From Aporrectodea caliginosa (Eukaryota; Annelida; Clitellata; Crassiclitellata; Lumbricidae): 64,000 nt of DNA. The notes under the pieces are model-generated. The model searched no databases, had not been told where the DNA came from, and saw nothing but the letters and a program-made list of their open reading frames with translations. The stretch lies in assembly GCA_020284085.1 (NCBI GenBank), contig JACEVL010000992.1:1-64000 (forward strand). The letters run 5' to 3'. Position 1 is the first letter of the stretch. Every line of letters starts with the position of its first letter. Below, piece by piece: positions 10,373-22,365 of this stretch. The position numbers and the translations under genes were made by a program.

Positions 10373-10790
10373 ATTGACAGGTCTCCCCTTCCCAATTGTA
10401 TTATATATAGAGAACGCTCTTGTGTAGAGGATACGATGCATCTGACTTTGCGACTTGGTGTTCGATTTGATTGTGAAACTGTCTGCCGTTGCTGGTCTGT
10501 GTGACCGTGAGAGAGTCGGCTGACGATTTGGCAGCAATATACGGGTTCAAAACCTAGTGACTTTGACTTGTCTTGGTTGGTTTGAGAACGTCGTCAACGG
10601 CGAGCGCCTTAAGCCGTCTGCTATACTCCAGACGCCGGACTTGCGCTCTTTCGAGCGACGCGCGAGACTATTTGCCTCCTGAGCAGAAACCTCTGCCTTC
10701 GCACCACGAAGAAGGGTTCGAATCGTCTTACTGAGACGACTGAGAGGGGTTTTCCGCTACAATAATAATAATAATAATAATAATAATATA
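10373..10790. other. Moderate-GC unique sequence after the minisatellite
   Basis: Contains a TATATATAGAGAACG box near 10403 and several CGACGC-rich stretches, ending in (AAT)n at 10760-10791. It may be the untranslated leader of a retroelement whose monomers are the 43-bp units; no ORF supports this. Confidence 0.3.
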
Positions 10791-10796
10791 TTTTCT

Positions 10797-11130
10797 TTAA
10801 TAAGCGCCTGACAAACGCACTGCGCTGTACATTTACATGTTATGCAATTTAAATCTTAACTACTAACAGAACAGACAGCCTGCAATACAACGGCGCTAAT
10901 AGCAGCCTACAAAGCATATCCGCCCAACGGGGGCTCGAACTCGGTACCTCTCGGTCTCTGTGCCAGATGTTATCCAATGCGCCACGGGCCCCCCAGCCGT
11001 GTATTGCAGGCTGTCCGTTCTGTTCGTAGTAAAGATTTATGTCTTCTGTCATTTGTGTTCTTGTGAATTGTTTTATTGTCATAGCATGTAAATGTACAGC
11101 GCGGTGCGTTGGTCACGCGCTTAATTAAAG
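10797..11130 (-). mobile_element. tRNA-derived SINE inside a fold-back repeat
   Basis: The centre, 10896-10992 on the minus strand, is tRNA-like: GGCCCGTGGCGCATTGGATA (A box), then GAGTTCGAGCCCCC (B box). The arms 10800-10895 and 10993-11130 are inverted copies of each other, sharing ACATTTACATG, GAACAGACAGCCTGCAATAC and CGCACTGCGCTGTAC with small differences. (AAT)n and (TTA)n lie outside. Possibly two SINEs inserted head to head or a fold-back product. Confidence 0.65.
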
Positions 11131-11136
11131 AAAAAG

Positions 11137-11139
11137 TAC

Positions 11140-11217
<78 letters not shown>

Positions 11218-11229
11218 CATTTTTATTAA

Positions 11230-11271
<42 letters not shown>

Positions 11272-11310
11272 CATTATCATTATCATTATCAATAGCATTA
11301 TTATTATTAT
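11137..11310. repeat. (TTA)n / (TTATCA)n microsatellite
   Basis: (TTA)n to about 11215 then (TTATCA)n. Poly-Leu frame is an artefact. Confidence 0.95.
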
Positions 11311-11319
11311 TATTAGTTC

Positions 11320-11400
11320 ACTTGGAATCGTGATCTTTGTGTCTAAACATACATAGTAAGGGGCATGGATTCAAATTGAACTAATTGCAAGCACTTACAA
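11320..11400 (-). repeat. ~160-bp satellite, partial unit
   Basis: Half unit: CTTGGAATCGTGATCTTTGT, CTAAACATACATA, CTAATTGCAAGCACTTAC. Same orientation as 7975-8345. Confidence 0.75.
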
Positions 11401-11616
11401 TGTATCCACATGAGACTAGCAGCCAGCGACGTCATTTGTGGGAGGTGTGGATTCCCCTTAGTTTTAAAATCAAATGTGATAGGTTCATGGCGTGTCAACT
11501 ATGCGTAGAGTATAATTCAAGCTTATTCATTTGGTCATACTATTTCCGAAACTTAGTGTTGTGTTCATGTTCATGTGGGAATAAAATAAATTCTGTTATA
11601 TCAGCTATTCAAGATG
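11401..11616. other. No gene recognised
   Basis: Short unique stretch between a satellite piece and the TTA target site of the EnSpm-like element; an open frame of 84 codons has no recognisable domain. Confidence 0.4.
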
Positions 11617-11926
11617 TTACACTGGACAACAAATTTTAACTTGTTTTTGCCTCCGAAATTTTTTTAGCTGTTTTATATAGAATTTGGCACGCTGAATCCA
11701 GTGGTGTTCTCATAATTTGTTTATTAGGTAAGGTTTTTGAGAAAAATGGTTCGCAAGATTTTAAAAGAAATGCAGAAATTTACTTAATGCATACATTTAC
11801 ATGTACAATGTACTTGTCATTTATATTTTGGACATTTTAAAACTGAACAACCGCTGATTTGCGTTTGTATTCAATGTCAGAAGCCTCTCTGATCAATGTC
11901 AAACAGTAATTAGACAGCATACTAGT

Positions 11927-13690
11927 TAGGGTGCATCATGTGCCCCAAAATATTTCAAAAGTGGCTGTCCCTATTTCATTTCTTTTCCTATTACTAAAAA
12001 AGTGTGTTTACCAAAATTTGACAATATTCTGACATATTCTAGGTATCCCACCCAACAATTGAAGTTTTACAATAGCGAACAATTACGAGGATTCATGCAA
12101 GTTACACATATCATGCCGCAATAATACTTTAAAGAATGTTCCAATAGTTCTTATCATTGACAATGCTGCATTAGTCAATGGCCATCTCCAGAAGCATTGC
12201 AAAGATTTTAAAAAGTGAAATTTTTTTACCATCATATTGTAAAAACACATTCATGTTGCAAAGTCATTACATGTCAAGCGTATAATGAATATCGTCGCTC
12301 GTTGGTTGTGATGCGTCTGCATGGACTGGACTGTCTTTGCCGGTCTTGAAGCACAACTTGAAGCAAATCTTGATAATGCTCTTTAATCTTTTATGCTGAC
12401 AGAAAATCCGAGCTGAGCTTCACTCCTCTTTCAGCACAGTCATTGATTACATCGGGTGCTTCAATGTTTGTCAAAACGGCTTGGTAGTCGTTGCGGTTCG
12501 ACCAGTCGGACACATCTTCATTGAGGAACCGAGTATCAACTTGCAATATTTCAAAACATACATGGTATGCCATGAGTCAGTCCCTACAAGATCGGCAAGA
12601 GTTGTTATAACTGTGATGACAAGTCGTCTGGCAATGTACGTTTTCCAAAGCCCAAGCCAAATCTGTCATACAGTCATTGCAAGCTGGCTGTTGGCATAAC
12701 TGCATGCAGGTGATTAGCAAGTGCATGGCGTTCAGTGGTTTGGACGGTATTGATGCACAGTACAAGCGGCACCATTTCTGCACCACAAATGCTTCGTAAG
12801 AATTTAAAGCTTCTCGAGACACACCACTCAGCAACAGAGAGACTGTCACGCTTTTACAATGCTGGATCCAGTAAGAATGCAAAACCCTTCATTGATATAT
12901 GCAGAGAACGTGTTTTGCAGATTTATTTTTAGGCATTGTCTCTTCACAGGAATGATTATAAGGAATTTGAAGAACTATGCCTCTTGTTTCTTCATGGAGA
13001 CGTAGAAGGACATTAAGTCATGTTTAAGCAACCTGGAGCACTTTTCTAGGCCAGATGGATCGCAAAATTTATTTATTCTATCAAGATTTGTCTTTTTAAG
13101 CGACAGATTGCAGAGCTTCCACACAACACGATAACGACACAGCAACAATCACAAAAGAGAGAGAGACTGTGAATTTTCTGACTCTGGATACAGCTTTTGG
13201 TGGGACTTTTGGTTAGGTGACAGATGCACCATGGAATGACTTGACGCTGTATCATTCATTCTTGCAATATGACTTGGTGTATGCACAGGTGCACAAGCGG
13301 CATTTGTGGTACTTAACGGCAGAAATGGTACCGCTTGCACCACTGTAATGACTTTGCAACATGAATATGTCTTTACAATATGATGGTAAAAAAAAATTTC
13401 ACTTTTTAAAATCTTTGCAATGATTCTGGAGATGGCCATTGACTAATGCAGCATTGTCAATGATAAGAACTATTGGAACATTCTTTAAAGTATTATTGCG
13501 GCATGATATGTGTAACTTGCATGAATCCTCGTAATTGTTCGCTATTGTAAAAATTCAGTTGTTGGGTAGGATACCTAGAATAAGTCAGAATGTTGTCAAA
13601 TTTTGGTAAACACACTTTTTTAGTAATAGAAAAAGAAATGAAATAGGGACAGCCACTTTTGAAATATTTTGGGGCACATGATGCACCCTA
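11927..13690 (-). mobile_element. hAT-like transposon nested in the EnSpm-like element
   Basis: Long terminal inverted repeats of roughly 360 bp (11927-12290 and 13340-13690), starting TAGGGTGCATCATGTGCCCC. Flanks share TACTAGT (11920-11926 and 13691-13697), 7 bp or 8 if the border is shifted by one. TAGGG-type ends with 8-bp duplications fit hAT-like elements. The middle holds decayed minus-strand coding sequence of the VNDCAERGV family. Confidence 0.8.
12391..12900 (-). pseudogene. Transposon protein remnant, VNDCAERGV family
   Basis: Minus-strand pieces: FLNEDVSDWSNRNDYQAVL, then PDVINDCAERGVKLSSDFLS (12391-12540). The upstream frame 12577-12882 has SGVSREALNSYEAFVVQKWC. From memory, a family of uncharacterised metazoan transposon proteins carries a VVNDxAERGVxLI block near its C-terminus; further copies here are at 24200-24750 and 58500-59570. 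Several stops. The catalytic type is not established. Confidence 0.65.
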
Positions 13691-14980
13691 TACTAGTGTT
13701 CCACACACCCTGGAGTCGTTTTTCCATTGTGGCAATGTCCTGATGAAATCGTTCGTCATGTTAATCGCTGACATCACGAAGATTTGCTGGGAAAAATCCA
13801 GACGGGAATGAAATAAACGTATATATTTAGTAACATCCATTAGATGCAATGCGTGAACTATCTTTTCAACCAACTGAATATAATTTGGTGATTTGTTATT
13901 GCCGAGAAAGTTAACGTCCTTCAAATACTGCCACCCATTTGACTCGATGTTGTTCAGGAGTTCGTCAAAGCGACTGTCATTCATCAGTTCTCTTATCTGT
14001 GGACCAGCAAATATGCCTTCTCGTTATCTTAGCTTCACCTATGCGAGGAAGATTGTCTCTTAAGATTTTTGAACCCCTTCCCTTCTTTGTTCAATGCCTT
14101 GACAAAGTTCTTCACTAGTCCAATCTTGACGTGAGGAGGTGGCAAGGAAATCTTACTGGGTTCAACAAGTGGTTCGTGATGAACTTTCCTTTGGCATGGT
14201 AACAAATCTTTGCGACGTAGCCAGTGGGTAGCAGGAATCTATTAAACGACTGTCTAACTCACAAATGAAAGAATAATACTTCGTCTACCCCAGCTGCATC
14301 CAACAAGGACCTGAAGAAGTGGTACAAGTTTCAAATCACCACATAGATAACAGTATTGCCTACTTACTGGATAGATGACACTATCATGACAGTAACAGCC
14401 TTATAGCCTTATAGTATTATTCCTTGTTCCAGCAAGTTCGTATACCCTCGTGAAGCCGAGAGTCTAGCAATTTCGCTTGACTCCTTCAACGAATTTCAGT
14501 CCCTGACTAGGTCATTAAATTTTAGCTCACGTTGAGTTATCAAATGAGGCTCACGGCACTGCAGTGGTTGGAAATCAGGATCAATACAGTCTTCTGTTTC
14601 CTTTGTCACAGTTTCACCAACGTCTCCGATGGTCAAAACAGCCCGTGGATTGGGTAGGCCTACAGACAGGCTATCATCATGTGGCAGTGGTCTTAGTGCC
14701 GATGGAAGATTAGGATATTCAATTGGCCTCTTGCTTTTGGAGGAATGGCCCAAAACATTTGTCAAAAGAAATAACAGTTTGAAACATGATTTTTAGCTCC
14801 CTTTATGTTATTGGAATAGCAAACGGCATAGACGGCCGAGAACCAGTAATCCATGCTCTGAGATTGACTGCGCAAGAAGTGCAAGTACAATTCATATGCT
14901 TTCTTAACAAGGGAGTTATCGCCTTCTTTTGAGATTTTTAAGTGAACTCGTTGTAGCACAACGGCTGTTGGCGCATACAT
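13691..14980 (-). pseudogene. EnSpm-like element protein remnant
   Basis: Broken minus-strand coding sequence. In N-to-C order: EYPNLPSALRPLPHDDSLSV and PHLITQRELKFNDLVRD (14496-14765), CYLCGDLKLVPLL (near 14310-14350), ISLPPPHVKIGLVKNFVKAL (near 14090-14150), then LKDVNFLGNNKSPNYIQLVE and a HxERFHQDIATMEKR region (13690-13984). This order matches a family of uncharacterised proteins widespread in arthropod and cnidarian genomes (recalled, not searched). Frameshifts and stops throughout. Cut at its 3' side by the nested element. Confidence 0.65.
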
Positions 14981-15639
14981 GTATTGTATACGTTACATTT
15001 CGAACTCAACTTGCTATTCTAACGTTTGAAAAACAGAAAATATATTTATTCTTAAGTATGCTCCATGCTATTTATGCCTGTTGATTATCAACATACGTAT
15101 AAACTACATCAACGCGTCTGTGTATATAACCTCCTTTTATAGCCTGTCCTGCCAACATCTTTCATGACTAAGCATGCTGAGCATGCCCAGGCATGCCTAA
15201 GTCTTACACTTACATTGCAACCTGCACTGAGTGCATGTCCAGGCATGCCTGGAATACACAAAACACTGCACCTTGTGGGCAGCATATAAAAAGACTGAAA
15301 ATGCGAAAAAAATCCAAAAATGGGCTATATAAAAAATATACGTGATAGGAAATTTTCAAGGTCATTTTCTTGATCAGCAGCCAAAAATAGATAAGGTACA
15401 CCCAACAGTTTTCAGGAGGCAAAACCTCTGTTGTCCAGATAGCAGCGGCCATGTCTCTGTACTCAATGCGTACTGAGACATTTATACGTAACCATCTCTG
15501 TCTCTCCTAAACGAGAGCCAATCGACAAATTTTACTGTCATTTTCGTGTTCAGGACCTCAAAATTAGTAAAGATTTGCTATTTTCATTTAAAAGGCATTT
15601 TGTGTGTTGTCCAGTGTTATTAATGTTCTCGTAAAGTAT

Positions 15640-18600
15640 ATTGAACAATATTTCAGTCCACATTTCGGAACCAGTGTCCAAAGAAAGTGCTCCCACAGAG
15701 TTACACAACATCGTCCACTTCATTCATGGTCACATAGGCCTATGCACAGACAGAGACCAGTACACCTTGGAGCAGCTTTCACACATTGTCACAGTTCCCT
15801 ACAGCCTGTTCCCTATGTCGCACTGTTCCTTATGGCTGTTCCCTATGTCGCAGTCACACCTGAGCAGCTCACGTTAGGCATGAGACGCTTCAGGAATTGT
15901 GGCTCACTTCACTTCCTAGCCTCCTTCGATCGCTTGCAGCCACCCCCATTCACCAGGACATGGTAGTTGGAACAGCTATGAACATCTGTGCCCAAACAGA
16001 ACCTGCCTGGTAGGCAGCTCTCTTTGTGTGTTCCACAAGTGCAGATTGACTTGGTGGAAGGCCATCTGCTAGTCTGCCTTTCTGTGAGAACAGATACTTC
16101 CGTGCCTCATTCACCTTCTCGTCACTGCTCGCACGGTCGTATACAGAAGAAGTACAAAGCGCTCCAGTACATCGAGCTGATCATCAACAGAGCTGTGAGT
16201 TGATGCGAAAGTGCAGTAGGCTGGGGTGACGTTGTTGAATGTCTTACAAATGTCCCACACAGTCCTTTTTCCACAGCCAGCAAAGGATGATAATGTGTTA
16301 CATCTGCTAAATCTGCTAAACGCGTGCAGGAAGGGCAAGACTACGCACTTATCTGGGCCGAGAGCACGTGCCATCTCATGGGTTGGTAGGTATCTGTGTA
16401 TGTCTTGAAGCTGCTATGCACATATTCATCTTATACCACATCCACGCCATACACATGCTCTAGCCATCTTGAGATGAAAGAAAATATGGGAGGCATAATC
16501 TGAGAAGGTGGATGCAGTGCCAGGCTTGAGGATGTGGACAATGACCGCTCCATCAAGTATAGCAGCATCAACAGTAGGTACACCCAGTGAAGGGCCTGTT
16601 TGAATATCTGCGATGGCATCATCTTTTTGAAGTGGGAACCAGCTGTTCTAGACAGCTCACAATGTCTGACTTTGTTCCTATAGCCGCAATTTGCCCATAT
16701 TCGACAGTGATGGTGGGCATGCCTGATTTGTAACGAATTCGTCAAGGTCTCCATAACGCTACTGACAGGAAATGTACAATCTGGAGTATAGTGAACAGTC
16801 ACTCATCACAGATGACAACGTTTGCTTTACTTGTGATTTGTCCGGTACAAATGGACGACTGAAGAGACGGAAGTTGTTTCGTTTGATTGGGTCATTGACA
16901 GATTGCGAGTGGGTAACAAGACAAAATTTAATGTTTCATACTACTTTTGTCCAGTTTTCTCAACGTTTTGCATTGTGTTGATCAATGCTGTATCAGCCAG
17001 ATTTCTGGTATCCAGGACAAGGAGGTCATTGCTGTCATCGATGAATGGGTTTTCCATTTCCTCGATCACATTGCTAATGAGTAGGGTGTTCCCATCCCTC
17101 ATGGAGAATTTTCATGTATATTTGTGCTAATCCTCCAACCAATCATTTGGTGATAGCTTATATTAAGACTCTTAGACTATAGCCAAAATATTTTGAAGAT
17201 TGAACAATATTTAGAACTTGCACAAACCATTTGAAATTCTGTAAAAGTGCATTTTTTTCGTTTTTAACCATTTATTCTTAAATTATGCATTGGAAAAGTT
17301 TTTGCAAATCAGCAAATGTTTCAAGACCACCTGGATGATTAGTTTAACAGTGCTCCCTAATAAAAATTGAGAAAGAGCATTTATTTTTGGAGGCACAGCG
17401 AGAAAATCGTCGGAGAGGAACGATAGCACGCAGTAGAAAAAATGCGTGTTGAGGCTTTAAACAACTGCAGCAAATCATTCAGTGGAGACAAAACACGCAG
17501 AACTTTATGACATCATCACTACCACCAGAGCTGATATTCAGGAAGGTGATGATTATTGTGAAGGATTGTTGTCGGACAATAACAGTATTACCTTGTCACC
17601 TGATCCTGAGAAAAATCCGTGAACTTCAAAACCGAGAGTGATATAATAGGCACAGTGATTGTGATCACTCCTGAAGTGGATGCAGTACTAGATCGTATAA
17701 AACGAAGGGGAAAGAAAGCTCATATATTTCTGCAATTGCTTCATCAGGACAGATCCAGGATGATCCGAGATCCAACATTTAACACGCCGCACCACGTCTA
17801 AGAGATCATGCTGCATGGAGAGGATGATTTGCATCTATTGTGACTCAAGTCCCCTGCAATTTTGGCCATTTCAAAGATTTCTAGCAACGAATAGATCAAA
17901 CTTCTTTTTTCAGTCATTTCGTAGATTTTTTCACAGCCCTTGACGATGAAAAGTATGGCATCCATTATCGCTCCATGGAAAACAGTGTCATAGAGTTTGG
18001 AGTAGCACAGCTGGAAATATTCCAAGCGCCAGATGACAATTGTGAACTGCTGGAGCTGTCGATTGCTTTCTTTAATGGAACGTCTCACAGTGGAATCCAT
18101 TTCTGATATCCAGGAGCAATTCACTGTGCCCGCTGGATGGCCAGAACCATGCATTAACTCCATGATACTGTGGCTATTCCGCAACCAGTATGAACCATTG
18201 TAGCTAGGGTCCTCAGGATCACGGAAATCGTGTGGTCCCTAATATTGCAAACAAATAAGGAAGCATCTCAGTGAGGTAGGCCCTATGTCTCTTATTGGCT
18301 GCTGTGTAATGTGTATGTCAGATACTAGGTCCAGAGCCCATCATCTGCAGCTGCTCCAATTATCTGTCCCCTTGCTTTGTAGTCTGCCGACATACCTTGA
18401 CATGGAGGTCGCAGAAGCTGCCACCACAGCATCTGGTTGCCAATTAATTATGATACCTGTCTCAGCTACTGATAGGATTTGGATTCTTCAACGATAATGT
18501 CTCGGTGGAAGAGAAGAAATTATTGGCCATGGCTCTAAGAGATGCTGAGTGGTACGATGAACCTCGAAAACGGATTCCACTATTCGTCAATCCAGAAACA

Positions 18601-18935
18601 AAGGTACTACATGATTCATGTAAACGGCGTTTTATACGATCCTGGGTGAGAAATTCTTGCAAATTGACTCCAGAGAATGACTACTCCAAGAATCATATAT
18701 ATATATAATTTTCTGGTTTCTTTATCGATGCCTGGAACTCTTCGATCTCTGGTCCAGACACCATCCATCGTCGTAGGGCTTAGGGGCTCTGTGAGAGGCG
18801 TACAGCACCTCCATCTCCTTCACACAGGCGTTGTTCCGCTCACGGGCTTAGTATATGGAGAATGCACGCCACGTTTTCTTTACTGTGAAGTTGCCACTCA
18901 GAAATTCATGGTACACAACAGGATAGGTGTTTGCG
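15640..18935 (-). pseudogene. EADTRI-family transposon gene, copy 1 (interrupted)
   Basis: Minus-strand remnants in order: EFLSGNFTVKKTWRAFSIY (near 18860-18915), LRRWMVSGPEIEEFQASIKK (near 18725-18785), an insertion, then EEMENPFIDD...DLLVLDTR (near 17000-17070), GYRNKVRHCELSRTAGSHF (16620-16690), MARALGPDKCVVLPFLHAFS (16315-16374), GKRTVWDICKTFNNVTPAYC (16205-16265), LERFVLLLY (near 16160). Copy 2 at 52940-54425 matches block by block. The protein family is common in cnidarians, molluscs and echinoderms (recalled), function unknown. Beyond 15.9 kb the frame fades. Confidence 0.65.
17082..18690. mobile_element. Insertion in EADTRI copy 1 (one TAGGGTG end)
   Basis: Copy 2 is continuous where copy 1 is split. 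At 17082 the break begins TAGGGTGTTCCCATCCCTCA, a hAT-like end preceded by CTAATGAG. No matching inverted end or second CTAATGAG was found, so the other border (near 18690, at a TATATATA run) is uncertain. Inside is an unassigned minus-strand frame (17798-18184: EMDSTVRRSIKESNRQLQQF) and an unassigned plus-strand frame (17619-17801). Confidence 0.45.
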
Positions 18936-18939
18936 TTTA

Positions 18940-19712
18940 CTTCTATTGGAATCCTAACTTCTAAATATGTATGTTTATATACCAAAATCACGATTCTAAG
19001 TGAACTAGAAGCTGAGAGATTGACAAACTTATATTTTTGTCGGCCATTTTGGAAAATGGCTGCCAATTTCGTGTAGATAAGTGATTGCAATTAGTTCTAT
19101 TTTAATTCCTGCCACTAAATATGTATATTTAGACACCAAAATCACGATTCTAAGTGAAGGAGAAGCATAGATATGTATGAACAATATGTATTCTGGTCGG
19201 CCATTTTGAAAAATGGCTGCCATAGTCGCGAGAGGGCCGTGAAAATTTGTGTCCCGGGCTTTTTGGACTCGTCCGCCGATGTACTATCTGGAACCAAAAG
19301 GCCGTATTGGTTGCCAGATGCTAAATATTTTTCAGCTCCCGTAGGCTACCCCACTAATAGAAGCTGAGATATTAACAAAGTTTTATTTCCTTCGGCTATT
19401 TTAGAAAATGGCTGCCAATTTCTTGTAGATAAGTGTTTGCAATTAGTTTTTGTGGAATCTTCGCCCCTAAATATGTATGTTGAGACACCAAGATCGCGAT
19501 TCCAAGTGAACTAGAAGCTGAGATATTGAACAATATGTATTTTGGTCGGCCATTTTTTAAAATGGCTGCCATAGCCTCTAGAGGGCCGTTAAAATTTGTG
19601 TCCCGGGCTTTTTGGACTCGTCTACCGATGTACTATCTAGAACCAAAATGGCGCATTGTTTGCTAGATGTGAACAATTTCGCCAATGTTGGCAGCTTTCG
19701 GACCCCACTATT
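18940..19712 (+). repeat. ~160-bp satellite array, 4 units
   Basis: Tandem units with TCGGCCATTTTGGAAAATGG fold-back, ATAAGTGTTTGCAATTAG, AAATATGTATGTT and CTAGAAGCTGAGATATTG. Two units are interrupted by a second motif starting AAAATTTGTGTCCCGGGCTT (19230 and 19592), which also ends the array at 55213-55350. Abuts the 5' end of EADTRI copy 1. Confidence 0.9.
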
Positions 19713-19944
19713 AGCGCGTAGTGCAGTAGCAGCGCCAACTACTGAAATGAAATGAATCAAGCTCCATGAGCTGCACGTTCTTAGCGCGCGCCAGCTACTG
19801 AAATAAAATGAGTCTAGTTAATTATGACCTTCATAATTGCAATGCCACCTACTGAAACGAAATGAATCTAGTTCATAGGGTAACAATAAGGACACTTCAT
19901 CACCTAATGATTTCATGACATTTCTGTTCTTTTATATAACTACT

Positions 19945-19947
19945 GTA

Positions 19948-20003
<56 letters not shown>

Positions 20004-20065
20004 CACCACCACCACCACCACCACCACCACCACTTCTACTACTAATAATAATAATTATACCAATA
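19945..20065. repeat. (ACT)n / (ACC)n microsatellite
   Basis: (ACT)n then (ACC)n then mixed AAT. Poly-Thr frame is an artefact. Confidence 0.95.
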
Positions 20066-20164
20066 ATAATATCAGCACAATGGGGAAGAGAACCTTTAAA
20101 TTAACGCAGTTGTATAGTTTCTTAGAGCCTGACGGATCTTTTCTACCTCGGGGGAAAACAACAA

Positions 20165-20590
<426 letters not shown>

Positions 20591-20737
20591 AATATGAGAA
20601 AATATTGAATCATTTGCTTTTGAATATTGGTAGAAATTTTAAAAAAATGAAAGCAAATAGCCTCGATCCCTAGCTAGGGAAATTCACTTAATTTGTAGTC
20701 AATTAATCAACTATTTAAAATAGAAAATCAAAATCAA

Positions 20738-20741
20738 CAAC

Positions 20742-20817
<76 letters not shown>

Positions 20818-20818
20818 T
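20738..20818. repeat. (AAT)n microsatellite
   Basis: Pure (AAT)n of about 80 bp next to the LINE at 20880. Confidence 0.95.
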
Positions 20819-20879
20819 AATGGTAAAAAATAGAACTACGCAAAAAGCATCCTCCTGCTGAGAACTTGTCCGAACCACC

Positions 20880-22335
20880 ACATCCACTATCAAACTCACT
20901 CGCCTTTAATTTTTGGAATATGTCGATATTTCCAATTAAAATGGATTCGGAATTTGGAGAGAAGCAAGTTGTTCTGCCAGATATGAATGTCTGACCGAGT
21001 CAAAAGCTTTGGAAAAATCCAATGAGACCAAATGTACATAGGGTTCATTGCATAAGGTTTCAAGGATGTGGTTAGATATAGCCATCAAAGCAGCTGCCGA
21101 TGAGGCCGTAGGAATAAAGGTTCTAGGACTGTTCATCAAATAACGATTCATCAAGGGTCTGTTCATCAAAGGTATTTTCATCAAGGGACTGTTCATCACA
21201 AGAACATTTATCGTTTTAGCGTTCTTTAATATGTGCGCAATATAACATATCGCTTCCCCGTTTCATATTATATGAAATTTTAATACCAATGTCCATGATA
21301 ACACTCATCAATCCAGCTTCTATTTACGCAAGTATTATTTTCATCATGGCAGCTTCTTGTTGCATAAAAAATTAGTTTCATCAATCCAACTTTCACTTTC
21401 CTATAAAAATTATTTTCATCATTCCAACTTTTATTTAAGCAATGATTATTTTCATCAATCCAGCCTCCAATTAAGCAACAATTCCTTTAATCAATCCAGC
21501 TTCTATTCAAGCAAGAATTCTTTTCATCATTCCAACTTCTTTATAAACATTAATTCTCTTAATCAATCCAGCTTCGATTTAAGCAAAATAATTTTCATCA
21601 CATTCCAACTTCTATTTAAGCAGTAATTATTTTCATCAATCCAGCCTCCATTTAAGCAAAAATTCCTTTCATCAATCCAGCTTCCATTTAAGCAAGAATT
21701 CCAACTTCTATTTAAACATTAATTCTCTTAATCAATCCAGCTTCGATTTAAGCAAAATAATTTTCATCATTCCAACTTCTATTTAAGCAGTAATTATTTG
21801 CATCAATCAAGCCTCCATTTAAGCAAAAATTCCTTTCATCAATCTAACTTCAATTTTAGCAAGAATTCTTTCATCAATCCAATAAACATCTTGATGAACA
21901 GTCCCTTGATGAAAAGATCTTTGATGAACAATCCCTTGATGAATAGTCCTTGATGAATTATAGTCCCTTGATGAATCGTCCTTTGATGAACAGTCCGCAT
22001 ACCGGAATAAAGGCATTCTGATCGTCAAACTTGTGATTAGTGTCAGAGTTTGTGATTACCGGATACATATTTTACGCCTATTATACGGGTCACGATTTTT
22101 TTCTAGAATTCTACAAAGGATGGAAGTAATCGAGATGGGGAGGTAATCTGGGTTCTCTAGCCATATTAAACGTTTGATCATAAAAGCAAGGCAGTCCTTG
22201 CGCATCCCGAGATCGCATGGGCTCTCGGTGGACAGGGTATTTTATGTTGTTTGTGCAACTGCGGTTGGGGATAATGCCATCTCCTATAATTGTCTGTGCG
22301 TTTTGCAAATCTGTAATTGTAAAGTGATTGGTTGG
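20880..22335 (-). pseudogene. LINE RT fragment split by a tandem-ended element
   Basis: Minus strand, N to C: NPDYLPISITSILCRILEK (22085-22145), DDQNAF (near 22020), then after the insertion 21121-22003 IPTASSAAALMAISNHILE, then YVHLVSLDFSKAFDSVRHSY (20975-21040). These are RT blocks 1-3 of a LINE; the catalytic YADD block is absent (3' part lost). Other frames show stops, so the copy is dead. Confidence 0.8.
21121..22003. mobile_element. 883-bp element with iterated ends and 36-bp internal repeats
   Basis: Flanked by GGAATAAAGG at 21111-21120 and 22004-22013 (10-bp duplication of the LINE target). Both ends are built of repeated TTGATGAACAGTCCC-type modules in inverted orientation. The centre (21300-21880) is an array of about 36-bp units such as CAATCCAGCTTCYATTTAAG followed by CAAGAATTCTTTTCATC. 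No ORF. A 9-10-bp duplication suggests Mutator-like mobilisation; class unproven. Confidence 0.75.
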
Positions 22336-22365
22336 TTATAAAATAAATGATTGATTGATTGATTG

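Larger units (their letters stand above)
11620..15616 (-). mobile_element. EnSpm/CACTA-like DNA transposon, 4.0 kb, with nested element
   Basis: Ends CACTGGACAACA and TGTTGTCCAGTG are exact inverted repeats, flanked by TTA on both sides (11617-11619 and 15617-15619). CACTA/EnSpm elements have CACTA/CACTG ends and 2-3-bp duplications, so class assignment rests on ends only. A subterminal TTTTGCCTCC block recurs near both ends (11647, 15411). The minus strand carries remnants of a conserved transposon protein (13691-14980). A second transposon sits inside (11927-13690). Confidence 0.7.

Noticed and set aside
9660..10537. 234-277-codon minus frames and 150-190-codon plus frames
   Set aside because: Produced by (TAA)n and the 43-bp minisatellite; all frames are open because of unit length, not coding.
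10896..10992. tRNA-Arg gene on the minus strand
   Set aside because: tRNA-like head only; anticodon arm does not pair and it continues into the SINE body.
11109..11333. Poly-Leu frame
   Set aside because: (TTA)n microsatellite.
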